From contig NZ_CP100470.1 in the NCBI RefSeq assembly GCF_030323145.1, forward strand, positions 4,319,001 through 4,383,000: a stretch of DNA of 64,000 nucleotides. The letters are read 5' to 3'. The notes below the pieces were generated by a model. It ran no database searches. It was not told the origin of the DNA and saw nothing but the letters and a program-made list of their open reading frames with translations. Of the stretch, positions 1 to 8,390 are shown piece after piece (position 1 is the stretch's first letter; the number at the start of each line of letters is the position of its first letter). Source of the DNA: Mesorhizobium sp. C432A. GTDB taxonomy: Bacteria; Pseudomonadota; Alphaproteobacteria; Rhizobiales; Rhizobiaceae. A program made the translations under genes and the position numbers.

Positions 1-184
1 CCAGGCCCCAGGCCCGGTTCTCCTCGCCAGTGCCGCTGGTCACCGATTGCGCGCGGTAGAGGCTGGCGCGGTCGATGTCGGCGGCAGCGACCGGAAAGAC
101 AATCAGCACAGCCAGCGCCGCTGCCACAAAGCCCAATTTCAAGCATCCAGGCACCCGCCGACCCTCCCGAACGGTCCGGAACAT
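1..184 (-). CDS. Secreted protein, N-terminal fragment (possibly DUF2066 family)
   Basis: Only the first 61 codons lie in the window; the gene runs off the left edge. From the ATG at 184 the peptide has a basic start (MFRTVREGRR), a hydrophobic core (VAAALAVLIVFPVAAA) and a likely signal-peptidase site before DIDRASLYRAQ, so the product should be exported to the periplasm. The following LYRAQSVTSGTGEENRAWG resembles the beginning of DUF2066 proteins, whose function is unknown. Export is well supported. The family name is a guess from a short stretch. Confidence 0.5.
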   Translation of the reverse strand, partial: MFRTVREGRRVPGCLKLGFVAAALAVLIVFPVAAADIDRASLYRAQSVTSGTGEENRAWGL

Positions 185-233
185 CCGTTGGAGCCATACT
201 CCTGATCATCAGGGAATTTCAAGGTACCGCCCA

Positions 234-1010
234 TCAAGGCGTATCGCCGACGATGCGCCGGTGTACGCCGTCCAGGCTCTCGGTGAGCGCCTCGAACATG
301 TTTCGCGCCGTGAGTTCGCGAAGAACCTGTTCGTTGATGCCGCCGCGCGTCGCATAGTCCTGCGCCAGATGCATGAAGTCGGCATCCGGCGACATATCAG
401 GAGCGCATCCCAAGGCTTTGAAAAGCGAGGCGATGTAATCGCGCCCCTTCCCTTCCTCCACGCCATTCCTCTTGAGCCAGCTGTTAATCGTATCGAGATA
501 TCTAAAGTAGCTGGCATAGGTTGCGGTGGCCACGCTCAACGCGTTGAATTCGGCTGGGTTCTCGACCTCGATCACTTTCCCCAGATTGCCGAACAAGGCA
601 GCGACAGTGGCATCCGGCGGGCAGATGATCGTTGCCCCCAGCCGGTGGGCGATCATCGGCATGGGCAGCGCTTTCGTCACCTGGTGCGCGGGTGCGGTCA
701 AGCGGGCAATCTCCTCGCGCGGCAGCGTGGCGATCAAGCTGATGAGGTGATGCTCGCGCCGAAACCGCAAACCCGGCAGGACGTCATGCGCAATTTGCGG
801 CCGGACAGCCAGCATGACCAGGTCGCATTGATCGAGAACCGCCTGATTGTCATCAGCGATACGCACATCCGGATAACGGGCTGCCAGCTCTGCGGCGATC
901 TCTTCATTGCGCGGCGACAGCAGCACGGAGACGGAGTTATCCGCGACGGATTTGAGCCCGCTGACAATGGCCGCTGTAAGGGCACCCGTGCCGATGAAGC
1001 CAAGTTTCAT
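234..1010 (-). CDS. Pyrroline-5-carboxylate reductase family protein
   Basis: NAD(P)H-dependent reductase of the ProC family, which reduces 1-pyrroline-5-carboxylate to proline in the cytosol. The protein opens with a Rossmann strand-loop-helix (MKLGFIGTGALTAAI) and has the family's central segment AVRPQ and a helical C-terminal dimerisation half. It is about 258 residues, slightly short for ProC. Its C-terminal half is unusual for a housekeeping ProC, so this may be a paralogue with another imine substrate. I chose the ATG at 1010 because the Rossmann fold begins there. A GTG at 1037 overlaps the stop of the upstream epimerase gene by 4 bases (GTGA) and would add nine residues, so translational coupling is possible. 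Confidence 0.7.
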   Translation of the reverse strand: MKLGFIGTGALTAAIVSGLKSVADNSVSVLLSPRNEEIAAELAARYPDVRIADDNQAVLDQCDLVMLAVRPQIAHDVLPGLRFRREHHLISLIATLPREEIARLTAPAHQVTKALPMPMIAHRLGATIICPPDATVAALFGNLGKVIEVENPAEFNALSVATATYASYFRYLDTINSWLKRNGVEEGKGRDYIASLFKALGCAPDMSPDADFMHLAQDYATRGGINEQVLRELTARNMFEALTESLDGVHRRIVGDTP

Positions 1011-1033
1011 CGCGCCTGTCTCTGGTTCATCGG

Positions 1034-1911
1034 TCACAGCGGCGCATGCTCGAGCCGTACCTGATAGCTCAGCACGCGCTTTTCACCGGGCGCGATCAGC
1101 ATCACGCCCGGCTTGTCCGCGAACTCGCCATCGAAATCCACGGGGCTGGCAAGCCCGTGCCAGGGTTCGATGCACAGGAACGGAGCGCCGCCCGGCTTCG
1201 ACCAGATGCCCAATTCCTTAAAACCCTGCCACGACATCTCGATCGCCGCACCGTTCGCGGCGGCATAGCGCACGCTGGTGCTGGCCGGCCGGTCGAGGAT
1301 CACGGCGTCTGCCTCGAACAGCTGTTCGGAAAGCGCCAGCGTTTTGCCTTCGATAGGCGTCGGCCGCGGTGCAGCCAGCACCAGGCCATCCTTCAGCCGG
1401 CGGATCGGCGCCGGCTCGTCCTGGGCAAAGGTCAGGTGGTAGTCTGTCTTGGCGAGCCCCGGCTGCAATGGCCAATTGAAAGCCGGATGTGCACCGATGG
1501 AGGCTGGCAGCGTCTCGTCGCCGGTGTTGGCAATCTCGAAGCTCACACCAAGTTCGCGACGCTCGAGGGTGTAGGTGATGGCAAGGCGAAAGGCGAACGG
1601 ATAGCGCGTGCGTGTATCGGCATCGTCGGTCAACACCAGCGTGCAGGATCGGGGGCTCGCGTCAGCCCACACAAATGGCTTGTCGCGGGCAAATCCGTGC
1701 TGCGTCAGGGGATAGACCCGGCCCCGATGGCGAAGCTGGTCCCCCTTCAGCCGGCCGACGATCGGAAACAGCACCGGCGAATGCCGCCGCCATTCCGGCC
1801 CGGCCTGCCACAAAAACTCCAGACCCTCGGCATTGCGCAAGGAGACGAGCTCGGCCCCTGCCCGACAATGGTTGCCGAGATGCCGTCGCCCTGAAGCGTC
1901 ACTTGTTCCAT
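1034..1911 (-). pseudogene. Aldose 1-epimerase family protein, interrupted by an apparent 1-base deletion
   Basis: Galactose mutarotase-like protein that would interconvert alpha and beta anomers of an aldose. The LacX-type opening (MEQVTLQGDGISATIVGQG) is read from the ATG at 1911. The rest (LRNAEGLEFLW, LFPIVGRL, IGAHPAFNWPL, LCIEPWHG) is in another frame down to 1034. One extra G in the C4/G4 run at 1855-1858 joins the halves into a normal protein of about 292 residues. His and Glu residues typical of the active site are present downstream (IGAHPAFN, CIEPW). As written the gene is broken; a sequencing or assembly error is equally possible. The stop overlaps the next gene's alternative GTG start. 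Confidence 0.75.
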
Positions 1912-2023
1912 GCGTTCTCGCGGAAAGCTGCGTGCGAGCGGCAGGTTAGCAAAAGCCCGCATGGACTCAAGGGCGCAGCGACATCGCGCTGATAGAGGAG
2001 CGATGTCTCCACGCCAAAACGAC

Positions 2024-2051
2024 AGTGGCCGGAGATTCTCCTCCGGCCACT
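2024..2051 (-). terminator. Intrinsic terminator of the BI-1 family gene
   Basis: A perfect 11-bp stem (AGTGGCCGGAG pairing with CTCCGGCCACT) and six-base loop lie 35 bases past the stop codon at 2086. On the minus strand the stem is followed by GTCGTTTTGG, a short U-rich tail. Confidence 0.7.
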
Positions 2052-2085
2052 GCGAGATCGAGATTGTTGCCTTGCTACGGTTCGA

Positions 2086-2802
2086 CTATTCGCGTTCGCC
2101 GGTGAAGTTCAGCAGCAGCTGGAAGATGTTGACGAAGTTCAGGTAGAGCGACAGCGCGCCGAAGACGGCGAGCTTCTGCTGCGATTCCGCGTCGAAATTC
2201 TCAGCATACTGTTCCTTGATCGTCTGCGTGTCCCAGGCGGTCAGGCCAACGAACACCGCGATGCCGATCACCGAAATGGCGAACTGCAGCGCGGTCGAGC
2301 CGAGGAAGATGTTGACGACGCTGGCGATCACCACGCCGATCAGACCCATGATCAGGAACGACGAGAACTGGGTCAGGTCGCGCTTGGTCGTGTAGCCGTA
2401 GAGGCTGGTGGCGCCGAACATGGTGGCGGTGATGAAGAAGGTGCGCGCGATGCTGGTGCCGGTGAAGACCAGGAACACCGAAGCCAGCGACAGGCCCATC
2501 ACCGCGCAGAAGGCCCAGAACATCAACTGGGCGCTCGCCGCCGACATCGTCTGCATCTTGAACGAAAACAACAGCACGAAGGCGAGCGGCGCCAGCATCA
2601 CCACCCATTTCAGCGGGCTGGAAAAGATCGGCACGTAGAGGGCCGGCGTCGAGGACACCACCATGGCAACGATGCCGGTGACGACGAGGCCGATGCCCAT
2701 ATAATTGTAGACGCGCAGCATGTGGCTGCGCAGGCCCTCGTCATAGACGGCGCCGGCGCGCGCGCCAGTGCCCATGCGGTATCCGAGGTCAGGGGTATTC
2801 AT
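2086..2802 (-). CDS. Bax inhibitor-1/YccA family membrane protein
   Basis: Integral inner-membrane protein of the BI-1 superfamily (YbhL/YccA type). Bacterial members are linked to calcium leak or to FtsH control, but the physiological role here is unknown. The 238-residue chain shows about seven hydrophobic segments, with the characteristic late motif GLTAWDTQTIKEQY and a C-terminal hydrophobic segment (LSLYLNFVNIFQLLLNF). Length is typical. The ATG at 2802 is preceded by a strong ribosome binding site (AAGGAGA). It is a single-gene unit with its own terminator. Confidence 0.9.
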   Translation of the reverse strand: MNTPDLGYRMGTGARAGAVYDEGLRSHMLRVYNYMGIGLVVTGIVAMVVSSTPALYVPIFSSPLKWVVMLAPLAFVLLFSFKMQTMSAASAQLMFWAFCAVMGLSLASVFLVFTGTSIARTFFITATMFGATSLYGYTTKRDLTQFSSFLIMGLIGVVIASVVNIFLGSTALQFAISVIGIAVFVGLTAWDTQTIKEQYAENFDAESQQKLAVFGALSLYLNFVNIFQLLLNFTGERE

Positions 2803-2825
2803 TGCGGGTTCTCCTTATGTGGTCT

Positions 2826-2876
2826 CAGTAAAGCGTCTTGATCAGTAAAGTGTCCTGATCAGTAAAGTGTCTTGGC
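2826..2876. repeat. Three tandem 17-bp units at the 3' end of the anti-sigma gene
   Basis: CAGTAAAGCGTCTTGAT, CAGTAAAGTGTCCTGAT and CAGTAAAGTGTCTTGGC follow one another without spacing. The innermost unit contains the last codons of the anti-sigma gene; the other two lie past its stop. As 17 is not a multiple of three, duplication also changes the reading frame at the end of the gene. Confidence 0.85.
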
Positions 2877-3634
2877 AAGCGTCTCGGCGGTGCGGTCGAG
2901 GTCGTGGACATCGCTGCGCGCGACGACCGCGTACGCGACCTCGCCGATCTGGAAATAGGCAGAGGAGATGTCGCCGGAGGGCGCGATGGCAGGCTTGACC
3001 ACGTCGAAGGTTCCGGGCCGGATCGCAAACAGCGAGACCAGCCCCATATCCTTCGTCTCCAGCGCCACCTCGACGCTCGGCCCGAAGCGCGACGGATAGA
3101 TCTGGACGTCGCGGACCTTCCAGTCCTTGGGCAGCGATGGCATGACGATTGCGGTGGCGGCGCGGATTTCGTCGCCATTGTAGTTGGGCGCCTCCAGCTG
3201 CGAGGGCATCGCCTCGCGCATGAGCGTCGTCTTGTGCGCCCGGATCGCTTCTTCGACATAGGCGGGCGGCGGCGGCGAAGCCACGACCTTGGTCACCAGC
3301 AGCGGCCCGAAGAGGCCGTTCGCCAGCCAGCCGGCAGCGACAAAGATGGCGACCGCGGCCGCCCGCTGCAGCACGGCGAAGACGCGGCGACTGGCCAGCC
3401 CCTGCCCAGCCGGCGCGCGACTTCAGTCGTCGCCGGCCGCGCCATGCCTGTGGAAGCAGCCAGCGCCAGGCGCAGTTCGTCGCGCGTCCTCAAGTCGGAC
3501 ATCACCCGCGCCGCAGCCTCCGGACGAGCCGACAGGAACGCCTCGACCTCGATGCGGCGCGCGACATCCAGCTGGTCGTCGACATAGGCGTCGAGATCGG
3601 TATCGGTCACCGGGTCCCGCAACAGGTCGGTCAT
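2859..3634 (-). pseudogene. Anti-sigma factor of the ECF pair, interrupted by an apparent 1-base deletion
   Basis: Membrane anti-sigma factor that would sequester the ECF sigma factor encoded just upstream. The cytosolic N-terminal part (MTDLLRDPVTDTDLDAYVDD, about 78 residues) starts at the ATG at 3634, which overlaps the sigma stop codon (ATGA). The transmembrane helix (AAAVAIFVAAGWLANGLFG) and the periplasmic C-terminal domain are in a second frame ending at 2859. Adding one G in the G4 run at 3399-3402 restores a continuous protein of about 258 residues. As written, the sigma-binding part would be cut off before the membrane anchor. Either the sigma factor is now unrestrained or the base is a sequencing error. 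Confidence 0.75.
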
Positions 3635-4164
3635 GATGGGTCTCCCACGATCCTCAGATGGCTTTTGGCCGGCGAAGGTGCAGCGTTTTCCATCTCGCGC
3701 AGTGCTGCGCGCGCCCTGCCGATACGCGACATCAGCGTGCCCAGCGGCACCCCGCTGGCGTCGGCGGCCTGCTGGTAGGAAAGGCCCTCGATGGCGACCA
3801 GATGCAGCGCCGAACGCTGCTCCTCCGGCAGACTGAAAAAGGCCTCGCGCACCTGCGCCAGTCGCACGGAATGTTCCTGCGGCGCCGGCGTGCTGGCATC
3901 GGTGAGATAGCCGGCCTGCTCGACACGCGCTGATTCCGACCGGCGCGAGCGCATCTTGTCGATGAAAGCGTTGTGGACGATCGACAGCAACCATGCCCGC
4001 AGATTGCCGCCCGAGCGGAATGTGTCGCGCCGCTCGTAGGCGCGCACCAGCGCATCGTGCACCAGATCCTCGGCGTCAGTGCCGTCGCGCGTCAGCGAGC
4101 GTGCGTAGCGCCTGAGCGAACCCAGCTGTCCGACAATATCGAAGCGTGGCATCGACCGTTTCAT
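3631..4164 (-). CDS. ECF-family RNA polymerase sigma factor
   Basis: Group IV sigma factor that directs RNA polymerase to a small stress or envelope regulon. At 177 residues it has only the two essential domains: sigma-2 (residues about 10-75, with DAEDLVHDALVRAYERRD and the -10-binding helix LRAWLLSIVHNAFIDKMRS) and sigma-4 (residues about 110-160, LPEEQRSALHLVAIEGLSY and the helix-turn-helix AADASGVPLGTLMSRIGRAR). Its stop overlaps the start of the anti-sigma gene by 4 bases, the usual translational coupling of such pairs. Its regulon cannot be read from the sequence. Confidence 0.92.
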   Translation of the reverse strand: MKRSMPRFDIVGQLGSLRRYARSLTRDGTDAEDLVHDALVRAYERRDTFRSGGNLRAWLLSIVHNAFIDKMRSRRSESARVEQAGYLTDASTPAPQEHSVRLAQVREAFFSLPEEQRSALHLVAIEGLSYQQAADASGVPLGTLMSRIGRARAALREMENAAPSPAKSHLRIVGDPS

Positions 4165-4339
4165 GCCCCGTTTACGAAACAGGCGGGGATCTTAATCCAT
4201 CGCCACCAAAACTTTTTTGCGTCGCCACAATAGGCATCATGCAATCAGAAGTCCGCTGCGCACTTACCCATCTCCCGTGCGGCAGATGTTTGCTTTATGG
4301 ATGAAGTCTAGCCTTATCCGTCTGTCCCAGGAGCAAAAG

Positions 4340-4777
4340 ATGGCCAATGGTAGTCGTGTAACGGGTTTTGCAGCGTTGCCGATCGTCGGCAGGGTGTTCA
4401 TCATCTTTGGCATTGTCGGACTGATCGCTTCCGGCGTGCTGGCCATCGTCGAGATGTACGGCCCTCGTACCGCTTCGGCGACAGGCAGGATTGTCGCCGC
4501 CGAATACAATCCCCGCATCGAGTTCTCGACCGCCGACGGCACCGTCATCCGCTTCAACAATGCCGTCCACAGCTCGTTCTGGGGTGATGGCGACAGCGTC
4601 CCTGTCGCTTACGACCCAACCAATCCGCAAAATGCCTCCGTCGACAGCTTCGCCGGACGCTGGTTCCTTGCCGGGCTGGCCGGCATGCTCGGCGGTTTCT
4701 CCCTGCTGACCGGCATCGGTCTCGCCGTGATTGGACGGGTGCTTATCCGGCGGATTGGAATGAACCCGTCGCCATAG
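4340..4777 (+). CDS. DUF3592-like membrane protein
   Basis: Small inner-membrane protein of unknown function, 145 residues. Two hydrophobic helices (residues about 12-35 and 105-130) flank a soluble loop with the DUF3592 pattern: ATGRIVAAEYNPRIEFSTAD, then a segment ending SVPVAYDPTNPQNASVDSF. I chose the ATG at 4340 because CAGGAG sits 8 bases upstream and the helix follows at once. The frame is open to 4217, but the extra residues are basic and look untranslated. It is divergent from the sigma factor gene. Confidence 0.75.
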   Translation: MANGSRVTGFAALPIVGRVFIIFGIVGLIASGVLAIVEMYGPRTASATGRIVAAEYNPRIEFSTADGTVIRFNNAVHSSFWGDGDSVPVAYDPTNPQNASVDSFAGRWFLAGLAGMLGGFSLLTGIGLAVIGRVLIRRIGMNPSP

Positions 4778-4906
4778 CCGCCGACCCCTGCCGTACAGAC
4801 AAAGCTTGGCGTAACGGTCCAGTACGCTAGCGGACTGGCGCAGATGGAAGCACTGGCGAAACGCGGCCGCTTTGCGTATTACTCCGCCGCCATTGGAGCC
4901 GTATTG

Positions 4907-6091
4907 ATGTTCGAGACCCTGCAACCTGCCCCGGCCGACAAGATCATCGCCTTGATCGGCCTCTATCGCGCCGATCCGCGCCCCGGCAAGATCGATCTCG
5001 GCGTCGGCGTCTACAAGGACCGCGACGGCAGGACGCCGGTCATGCGCGCCCTGCGCGAGGCCGAGAAGCGGTTGCTGCAGGACCAGGACACCAAGACCTA
5101 TCTCGGCCTTGCCGGCGACACCGGCTTCAACACGGCGATGGTCAAGCTGGCCTTCGGCCCCGCTGCCGACATGACGCGCATCCGCGCCGCGCAAGCGCCT
5201 GGCGGTTCCGGCGCGCTGCGGCTGGTGGCGGAGCTGTTGAAGCGGACCCGCCCCGACGCAACCGTCTGGCTGTCGGACCCGACATGGCCGAACCACCCGC
5301 CGGTGATGCGCGGGGCCGGCCTCAAGGTGCGCGATTATCCCTATTTCGATGCCGTTTCCGGCGCGGTGCGCTTCCACGAGATGCTGGCAACGCTTGGCGC
5401 AGCCGAGCCCGGCGATATCGTGCTGCTGCATGGCTGCTGCCATAACCCGACCGGCGCCAATCTCGATATCGCGCAATGGGCCAGCGTCACCGATCTTGTC
5501 GTCGAGCGCGGGCTGTTGCCCTTTGTCGACATTGCCTATCAGGGCTTTGGCGAAGGCCTGGACGCCGATGCGGCCGGCTTGCGCCTTCTCGCGGGCAAGG
5601 TGCCTGAAATGGTCGTTGCCTCGAGCTGCTCGAAGAACTTTGCCGTCTACCGCGACCGCGTCGGCGCGGCGATGATCCTGGCGAAGGATAGCGCGCAAGC
5701 CGATGTCGCGATGAGCCAGATGCTGGCGGCGGCGCGCGCCATGTATTCGATGCCGCCGGACCACGGCGCCGCCGCCGTGCGCACGGTGCTGGAAGATGAT
5801 GGCCTTCGCGCCGACTGGGAGGCGGAGCTGGAGGAGATGCGGCTGCGCATGCTGAGGCTGCGGGTCCAGTTCGCCGACGCGCTGCGCCGGCAGTCCAACT
5901 CCGACCGCTTCGACTTCATCGCCAGCCATCGCGGCATGTTTTCCAGGCTTGGCCTGACCGAGGCGCAAGTCGAGCGGCTGCGTGCCGAGTGTGGCGTCTA
6001 CATGGTCGGCGACAGCCGCATCAACGTCGCCGGCCTGCCCGAGGACGGCATGGATGACCTCGCCAAGGCGGTTGTGTCGGTACTCGGCTGA
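4907..6091 (+). CDS. Class I aromatic/aspartate aminotransferase
   Basis: PLP-dependent aminotransferase of the AspC/TyrB (Ia) group, 394 residues, the usual length. It should move the amino group between aspartate or aromatic amino acids and 2-oxoglutarate in the cytosol. Motifs include IDLGVGVYKD near the N terminus, the cofactor-contact loop CHNPTGANLD, and the PLP-binding lysine in SSCSKNFAVYRDRVGA. The ATG at 4907 begins at the family's usual MFETL and has GGAG upstream. An upstream ATG at 4844 would add 21 unconserved residues. Aromatic versus aspartate preference cannot be decided from motifs. Confidence 0.88.
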   Translation: MFETLQPAPADKIIALIGLYRADPRPGKIDLGVGVYKDRDGRTPVMRALREAEKRLLQDQDTKTYLGLAGDTGFNTAMVKLAFGPAADMTRIRAAQAPGGSGALRLVAELLKRTRPDATVWLSDPTWPNHPPVMRGAGLKVRDYPYFDAVSGAVRFHEMLATLGAAEPGDIVLLHGCCHNPTGANLDIAQWASVTDLVVERGLLPFVDIAYQGFGEGLDADAAGLRLLAGKVPEMVVASSCSKNFAVYRDRVGAAMILAKDSAQADVAMSQMLAAARAMYSMPPDHGAAAVRTVLEDDGLRADWEAELEEMRLRMLRLRVQFADALRRQSNSDRFDFIASHRGMFSRLGLTEAQVERLRAECGVYMVGDSRINVAGLPEDGMDDLAKAVVSVLG

Positions 6092-6167
6092 AGCTCGCTG
6101 TGGACAATCTCCCCTCTCCGGCTGACGCCGTTGGCCGCACGACAGGCAGCGGGATAGCATTCGCCGC

Positions 6168-6992
6168 ATGAAACCTTCGCGCGACATTTCCCGGCTGATC
6201 GAGATCATGGCGGCGCTCAGGGCGCCGAAGACCGGCTGTCCCTGGGACATCGAGCAGGATTTCTCGACCATCGCGCCCTATACGATCGAGGAAGCCTATG
6301 AGGTGGCGGACGCCATTGCGCGCGGCGATCTCGACGATCTGCGCGACGAATTAGGCGATCTCCTGCTGCAGGTCGTCTACCACGCGCAGATGGCTGAGGA
6401 AGCCGGCGATTTTGCCTTCGGTGATGTGGTCGAGGCCATCACCACCAAGATGATCCGGCGCCATCCGCATGTCTTCGGCGACGAGAAGGCGCGCAACGCC
6501 GGCATGGCAAAGGGCATGTGGGAAAAGATCAAGGCTGAGGAAAAAGCCGAAAAGCGAAGTGCGCGCCTCGCCCGCGGCCTCGACCCCGAAGACCATGGCA
6601 AGGGTTTCCTGGACAGCGTGCCCGTCGCCCTGCCCGCTTTGACTCGTGCGCTGAAGCTGCAGGAAAAGGCAGCGCGTGTCGGTTTCGACTGGAGCGAGGC
6701 AGCACCCATCCTCGACAAGATCGAGGAAGAGATCGGCGAGCTGCGCGAGGCACTGGCTAAGGGCGAAACGGCTGAGATCAAGGACGAATTCGGCGACATG
6801 CTGTTTGCCGTCGTCAATCTGGGGCGTCACCTCAAGCTCGATTCGGAAGCGGCGCTTAGCGGCACCAACGAAAAGTTCCGCTCGCGCTTCCACTATGTCG
6901 AGCGCGCGATCGATGCATCGGGAAGCACGCTCGAAAAAGCCACGCTGGACGAGATGGAAGTGCTCTGGCAGCAGGCCAAGGGCGTGAAATAA
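6168..6992 (+). CDS. mazG: Nucleoside triphosphate pyrophosphohydrolase MazG
   Basis: Hydrolyses (d)NTPs, including damaged ones, to the monophosphate and pyrophosphate, cleaning the nucleotide pool. Two MazG domains are visible: the first (residues about 10-125) has CPWDIEQDF and the Mg-binding pattern EEAYEVADAI / LRDELGDLLLQVV; the second (about 165-255) has GFDWSEA and EEEIGELREAL / DEFGDMLFAVV. A C-terminal TLDEMEVLWQQAK is typical. Length 274 matches the bacterial enzyme. It converges on hflX. Confidence 0.95.
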   Translation: MKPSRDISRLIEIMAALRAPKTGCPWDIEQDFSTIAPYTIEEAYEVADAIARGDLDDLRDELGDLLLQVVYHAQMAEEAGDFAFGDVVEAITTKMIRRHPHVFGDEKARNAGMAKGMWEKIKAEEKAEKRSARLARGLDPEDHGKGFLDSVPVALPALTRALKLQEKAARVGFDWSEAAPILDKIEEEIGELREALAKGETAEIKDEFGDMLFAVVNLGRHLKLDSEAALSGTNEKFRSRFHYVERAIDASGSTLEKATLDEMEVLWQQAKGVK

Positions 6993-6993
6993 T

Positions 6994-7013
6994 CAGGCTT
7001 ACTGCCTGTTTTT
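6994..7013 (+). terminator. Terminator of mazG, overlapping the hflX stop codon
   Basis: CAGGC-TTACT-GCCTG followed by TTTTT starts 2 bases after the mazG stop. The loop contains the stop codon of the oppositely oriented hflX, so a terminator doubles as coding sequence. The stem is short (5 bp). Confidence 0.55.
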
Positions 7014-8390
7014 GCGGTGCAATCGGCTTTCGATCTCTTGCCGGGCGGTGTGCGTGGCCTTGAGTGCGATGGTCGCGCTGCCATCCTCATTGTCTACCCG
7101 CGAAACGACGTCGCCATTGCGGTATAGCCAGTCGACAAGGCCGAACTGCGGCGGTTCGATCGTCACCGTCAATTCCTCGAGTTCGCCCGACATCCTGGTC
7201 TCGATCAGCGCCTTCAGCGCATCGATGCCTTCGCCGGTGACCGCCGAGATGGCGATCGGCGGCGCCTTGTTGGCGTCAGTGCCGTCGGCGAGCAGGCGCT
7301 CCCGGTTGCCGTCGTCGAGAAGGTCGACCTTGTTCCACACCTCGATGACCCGGTTCGCATCGCCAGCGTCGACACCGAGATCGGCAAGGATGCGCTCGAC
7401 GTCCTCGGCCTGGGCGGCCGTATCCGGATCTGAGATATCACGCAAATGGATGACCAGATCGGCCTCGACGACCTCTTCCAGCGTGGCGCGGAAGGCGGCG
7501 ACCAGATGCGTCGGCAGGTCCGAAATGAAGCCGACTGTGTCCGACAGGATGATCGGCGTGCCGTGCGGCAGGCGCACGCGGCGCAGCGTCGGGTCGAGCG
7601 TTGCAAACAGCATGTCTTCGGCCAGCACGTCGGCCCCGGTCAGCCGGTTGAACAGCGTCGACTTTCCGGCATTGGTGTAGCCGACAATCGCCACCACCGG
7701 GAACGGCACCTTCTTGCGCTTGGCGCGGTGCAGGTCGCGGGTGCGGCGCACCGTTTCCAGCTCATGCTTGAGCTTGATGATTTTTTCCTGCAGCTGCCGC
7801 CGGTCCGACTCGATCTGGGTTTCGCCGGGGCCGCCGAGGAAGCCGGCTCCGCCGCGCTGGCGTTCAAGGTGGGTCCAGCTCCGCACCAGACGGCCCTTCT
7901 GGTAGTTGAGATGGGCAAGTTCGACCTGCAGCGTGCCCTCCTTGGTCCGCGCGCGCTCGCCAAAAATCTCCAGGATCAATCCGGTGCGGTCGAGCACCTT
8001 GGCATTCATTTCTTTTTCGAGATTGCGCTGCTGCACCGGCGTCAGCGGATGGTCGACGATGACCACCTCCGCGTGACCCTCTTTGACGATCTCGGCGAAT
8101 TCCGCGACCTTGCCGCTGCCGAGCAAGGTTGCCGGGCGTGGATCGTTGACGGTGACCACCGCCGTGTGGATCAGATCCAGGTTGATGGCGCGGGCAAGGC
8201 CGACCGCTTCGTCGTGGCGCGCATCCGCCGAACGCGTCAGCCGTGGACGGTTCGTTTCGTCATCGTTGCGCTGATGCCGGGTAAGCACCGGCACAATGAC
8301 AACCGCCCGGGTCGGACCTGTGGCTTCCGTCCCGGAATTATGTGCTGGTTTCCCGCGGACGCCGCGGTCCGCGTCTTTTTCACGTGCCAA
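6999..8390 (-). CDS. hflX: Ribosome-associated GTPase HflX
   Basis: GTPase that binds the large ribosomal subunit and splits stalled ribosomes, notably after heat stress. The N-terminal HflX domain (GSGKVAEFAEIVKE, VDHPLTPVQQRNLE, QVELAHLNYQKGRL, GFLGGPGETQIESDRR) is followed by a coiled linker and the G domain: P-loop GYTNAGKSTLFN, DTVGFISDLP, NKVDLLD. The only start continuing the frame up to hfq is TTG at 8388-8390, directly after the hfq stop, so translation is probably coupled; a start a little inside is possible. hfq-hflX order is conserved in proteobacteria. Confidence 0.95.
   Translation of the reverse strand: MAREKDADRGVRGKPAHNSGTEATGPTRAVVIVPVLTRHQRNDDETNRPRLTRSADARHDEAVGLARAINLDLIHTAVVTVNDPRPATLLGSGKVAEFAEIVKEGHAEVVIVDHPLTPVQQRNLEKEMNAKVLDRTGLILEIFGERARTKEGTLQVELAHLNYQKGRLVRSWTHLERQRGGAGFLGGPGETQIESDRRQLQEKIIKLKHELETVRRTRDLHRAKRKKVPFPVVAIVGYTNAGKSTLFNRLTGADVLAEDMLFATLDPTLRRVRLPHGTPIILSDTVGFISDLPTHLVAAFRATLEEVVEADLVIHLRDISDPDTAAQAEDVERILADLGVDAGDANRVIEVWNKVDLLDDGNRERLLADGTDANKAPPIAISAVTGEGIDALKALIETRMSGELEELTVTIEPPQFGLVDWLYRNGDVVSRVDNEDGSATIALKATHTARQEIESRLHRKNRQ

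Noticed and set aside
1854..3407. Programmed -1 frameshifting at GGGCAGGGGC
   Set aside because: The decamer is read in different phases in the two genes, neither family uses frameshifting, and no downstream stimulatory structure is evident; a sequencing error or mutation is simpler.
4295..6271. A 658-codon open frame on the minus strand across the aminotransferase gene
   Set aside because: It is the complement of two well-supported genes, and its translation is His/Arg/Gly-rich without domains: a high-GC shadow frame.
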